From Glandiceps talaboti (taxonomy: Eukaryota; Hemichordata; Enteropneusta; Spengelidae), in assembly GCF_964340395.1 (NCBI RefSeq), contig NC_135559.1, positions 21,682,121 to 21,692,120 on the forward strand: 10,000 nt of DNA, in the 5' to 3' direction. Shown here one piece after another: positions 8,731 through 10,000 of this stretch (positions are counted from its first letter, which is position 1; every line of letters starts with the position of its first letter). Under the pieces are notes generated by a model. The model was not told where the DNA came from. It worked only from the letters and a program-made list of their open reading frames with translations, and did not search any database. The translations under genes were made by a program, and so were the position numbers.

Positions 8731-9646
8731 GCACTGCATCCCACTAAACTGTGTGTTCATGTGTATTTTTCAACTGCTTCCCGACTATCATGTTGGCATG
8801 GAAGATATCCACGGTTGTACCGATTCCTAGAAAGCCTCACCCTCTCTTTGACATCAATACTTCGTAAATCCACGGACAGAGTTGTGTGGAAGTACTTGCT
8901 TTCCGATGTGGGTGATAAGCTGGACCCTTTCAATTTGCGTAGAAAGCACGTAGAGATGTTGTGGGTGCCACACACACAATACACTTTTCAGTTTAATAGC
9001 ACAACATTTAGATTTTAGGTTCAAATTCACACGCTCGCATACTCTATATGGACTTCTGTGACGCTTTCATTCCCATACAAATTATGTTCTCCTTAAACGA
9101 CTGATTGATATGAATGTTAATCTTAGCCTATTTCAATATGGCGTATACATGTCTAGGTTTCTCATTGAGAGTGTGTTGACCTTTAATATAGCAATTTGGT
9201 ATGGACATTTGACAGTAAAGAACAGAAGTAGGTTTTCTCGCATCGTCCACACTGCTGAGTAAGTTATCGGGTAGCAAGCAACCTTCTCTTTGTCACTTAT
9301 ATCAGTTGACAGTAAAAAGAAAGACATTAAGTATATAGTAAACAACCAAACACTTCCAGTACACACTCACTTCCACAAGCTATCCTCTGGATGTCGTTAT
9401 AAGCTTCCATTTGCAAAGGCCGGGAGAATGTATTTAAAAACCAGTCCTGCAAACACGATATACAGACTGCTGTTATAGGCTGAAATGACATCGTTTCTCT
9501 CTGGAATGTGATTTTAAAAAAAGTAACCAAACATACTTTGTCAAGAAAATCTACAGGGAATAGAAGTATATTGTCATAATTTTACCTTTTTGCATCGACT
9601 ACGGTCAGTCGGGTTATCAGAAAAACTATTTCTTCATGTGGTCTTA

Positions 9647-9686
9647 CATGTAGCTGTGTAAAACAGTTGTCGGGTAGAGCTACATG
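9647..9686. repeat. Inverted repeat, perfect 9-bp arms, 22-nt spacer
   Basis: CATGTAGCT (9647-9655) and AGCTACATG (9678-9686) are perfect complements around a 22-base spacer. It stands about 60 bp from the tRNA-like remnant on the same side as the body of a SINE would be, so it may be internal structure of an old element; that link is an inference. Confidence 0.6.
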
Positions 9687-9744
9687 CATAGATCCTACCT
9701 AACCTTTATTCCTCCATCGATAAAATTAGTTGTACCAATGCGAG

Positions 9745-9770
9745 AGCCTGGGATTGAACCATGGACCTTT
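9745..9770 (-). mobile_element. tRNA T-arm / B-box-like remnant, possible truncated SINE
   Basis: On the minus strand GGTTCAATCCC (9760-9750) fits the RNA polymerase III B box (GGTTCRANNCC). It can fold as a tRNA T arm: CATGG and CCAGG enclose the loop TTCAATC with four of five pairs. The A box and the rest of a tRNA are missing: where they should be, upstream on the minus strand, there is AT-rich sequence and then the TGTC microsatellite. This fits a 5'-truncated tRNA-derived SINE or a tRNA pseudogene. No poly-A tail or target-site duplication is clear. Confidence 0.3.
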
Positions 9771-9796
9771 AAATTATAATATATAGGTCGAGAAAA

Positions 9797-9874
9797 TGTC
9801 TGTCTGTCTGTCTGTCTATCTGTCTCTGACTCTCTCTTTCTGTCTCTTTTCCCTGCCTTTGCCTCTGTCTGTCA

Positions 9875-9910
<36 letters not shown>

Positions 9911-9949
9911 GTCTGTCTCTCTGTCTGTCTTTCTCTCTCTCTGTCTGTC
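9797..9949. repeat. Compound TGTC / TC microsatellite
   Basis: Runs of TGTC are interrupted by CT-rich stretches and single changes (TATC, CTGAC, TTTTCCCTGCC, GTCAG). The longest pure TGTC-type block is around 9875-9905. The plus strand is nearly pure pyrimidine plus G over about 150 bases. The long minus-strand frame reading RQTDRQTD through it is an artefact of the repeat. The final bases, 9950-10000, are AT-rich with no feature I can name. Confidence 0.95.
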
Positions 9950-10000
9950 GACTTTGGGTCGAAGTAATTAAACAAATACAATCATTATGTAAAATAAAAT

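Larger units (their letters stand above)
8731..9796. other. Unique sequence without a defensible gene
   Basis: The longest plus-strand open stretch is 8761-9018, 85 codons from a GTG; no family is recognised, and the opposite strand is open over nearly the same interval. Other open stretches at 9133-9530 overlap each other on both strands and also look like chance. The region does hold an inverted repeat (9647-9686) and a tRNA T-arm-like remnant (9745-9770). An exon cannot be excluded for 8761-9018, because a spliced gene would not need a local ATG. Confidence 0.55.

Noticed and set aside
8761-9018. 85-codon plus-strand frame and overlapping 75-codon minus-strand frame
   Set aside because: No known motif, the plus frame opens at GTG, and both strands are open over the same interval. 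Possible as an exon but unsupported.
9769-9981. Minus-strand protein rich in RQTDRQ repeats
   Set aside because: It is the translation of the TGTC microsatellite.

Overview
The window looks like nuclear DNA of an animal, probably an invertebrate. The signs are AT-rich unique sequence, two long minisatellite arrays, GACA/TGTC microsatellites, dispersed repeat fragments and a tRNA-like T-arm remnant, with no compact gene layout, ribosome-binding sites or recognisable operon. The taxon is an inference: no protein or RNA gene in the window identifies it. I find no protein-coding gene I can defend. The long open frames all lie inside tandem arrays whose unit length is a multiple of three, so stop-free frames follow from the period itself.

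Layout: (1) 1-453 is the right-hand end of a 21-bp tandem array that runs off the left edge. (2) 454-2200 is unique sequence with a short palindrome, a dispersed repeat copy (about 1589-1713) and a decayed flank before the main array. (3) 2201-6946 is the dominant feature: 175 complete copies of a 27-bp unit plus an 18-nt partial copy. Unit by unit I count 111 L-type, 51 I-type, 9 N-type and 4 T-type units; only five of the 27 positions vary, and one unit carries a 3-bp insertion. (4) 6947-8706 is unique sequence with an imperfect direct duplication, several inverted repeats, an inverted second copy of the dispersed repeat and a triple nuclear-receptor-like half-site. (5) 8707-8730 is a short AGAC microsatellite. 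(6) 8731-9796 is unique sequence with a hairpin and, on the minus strand, a tRNA T-arm/B-box-like remnant. (7) 9797-9949 is a compound TGTC/TC microsatellite, followed by 51 bases of AT-rich sequence.

The main biological interest is in the arrays. The 27-bp array is almost free of decay: its one CpG per unit survives in all 175 units. It also shows local higher-order structure, a 162-bp period of six units. Both arrays, although unrelated in overall sequence, carry TTATCA (TGATAA on the other strand, a GATA-factor consensus) in the same orientation. It is in all 21 units of the first array and in the L-type units of the second, where one base change removes it from the other units. Whether this is functional or a coincidence of sequence is open.
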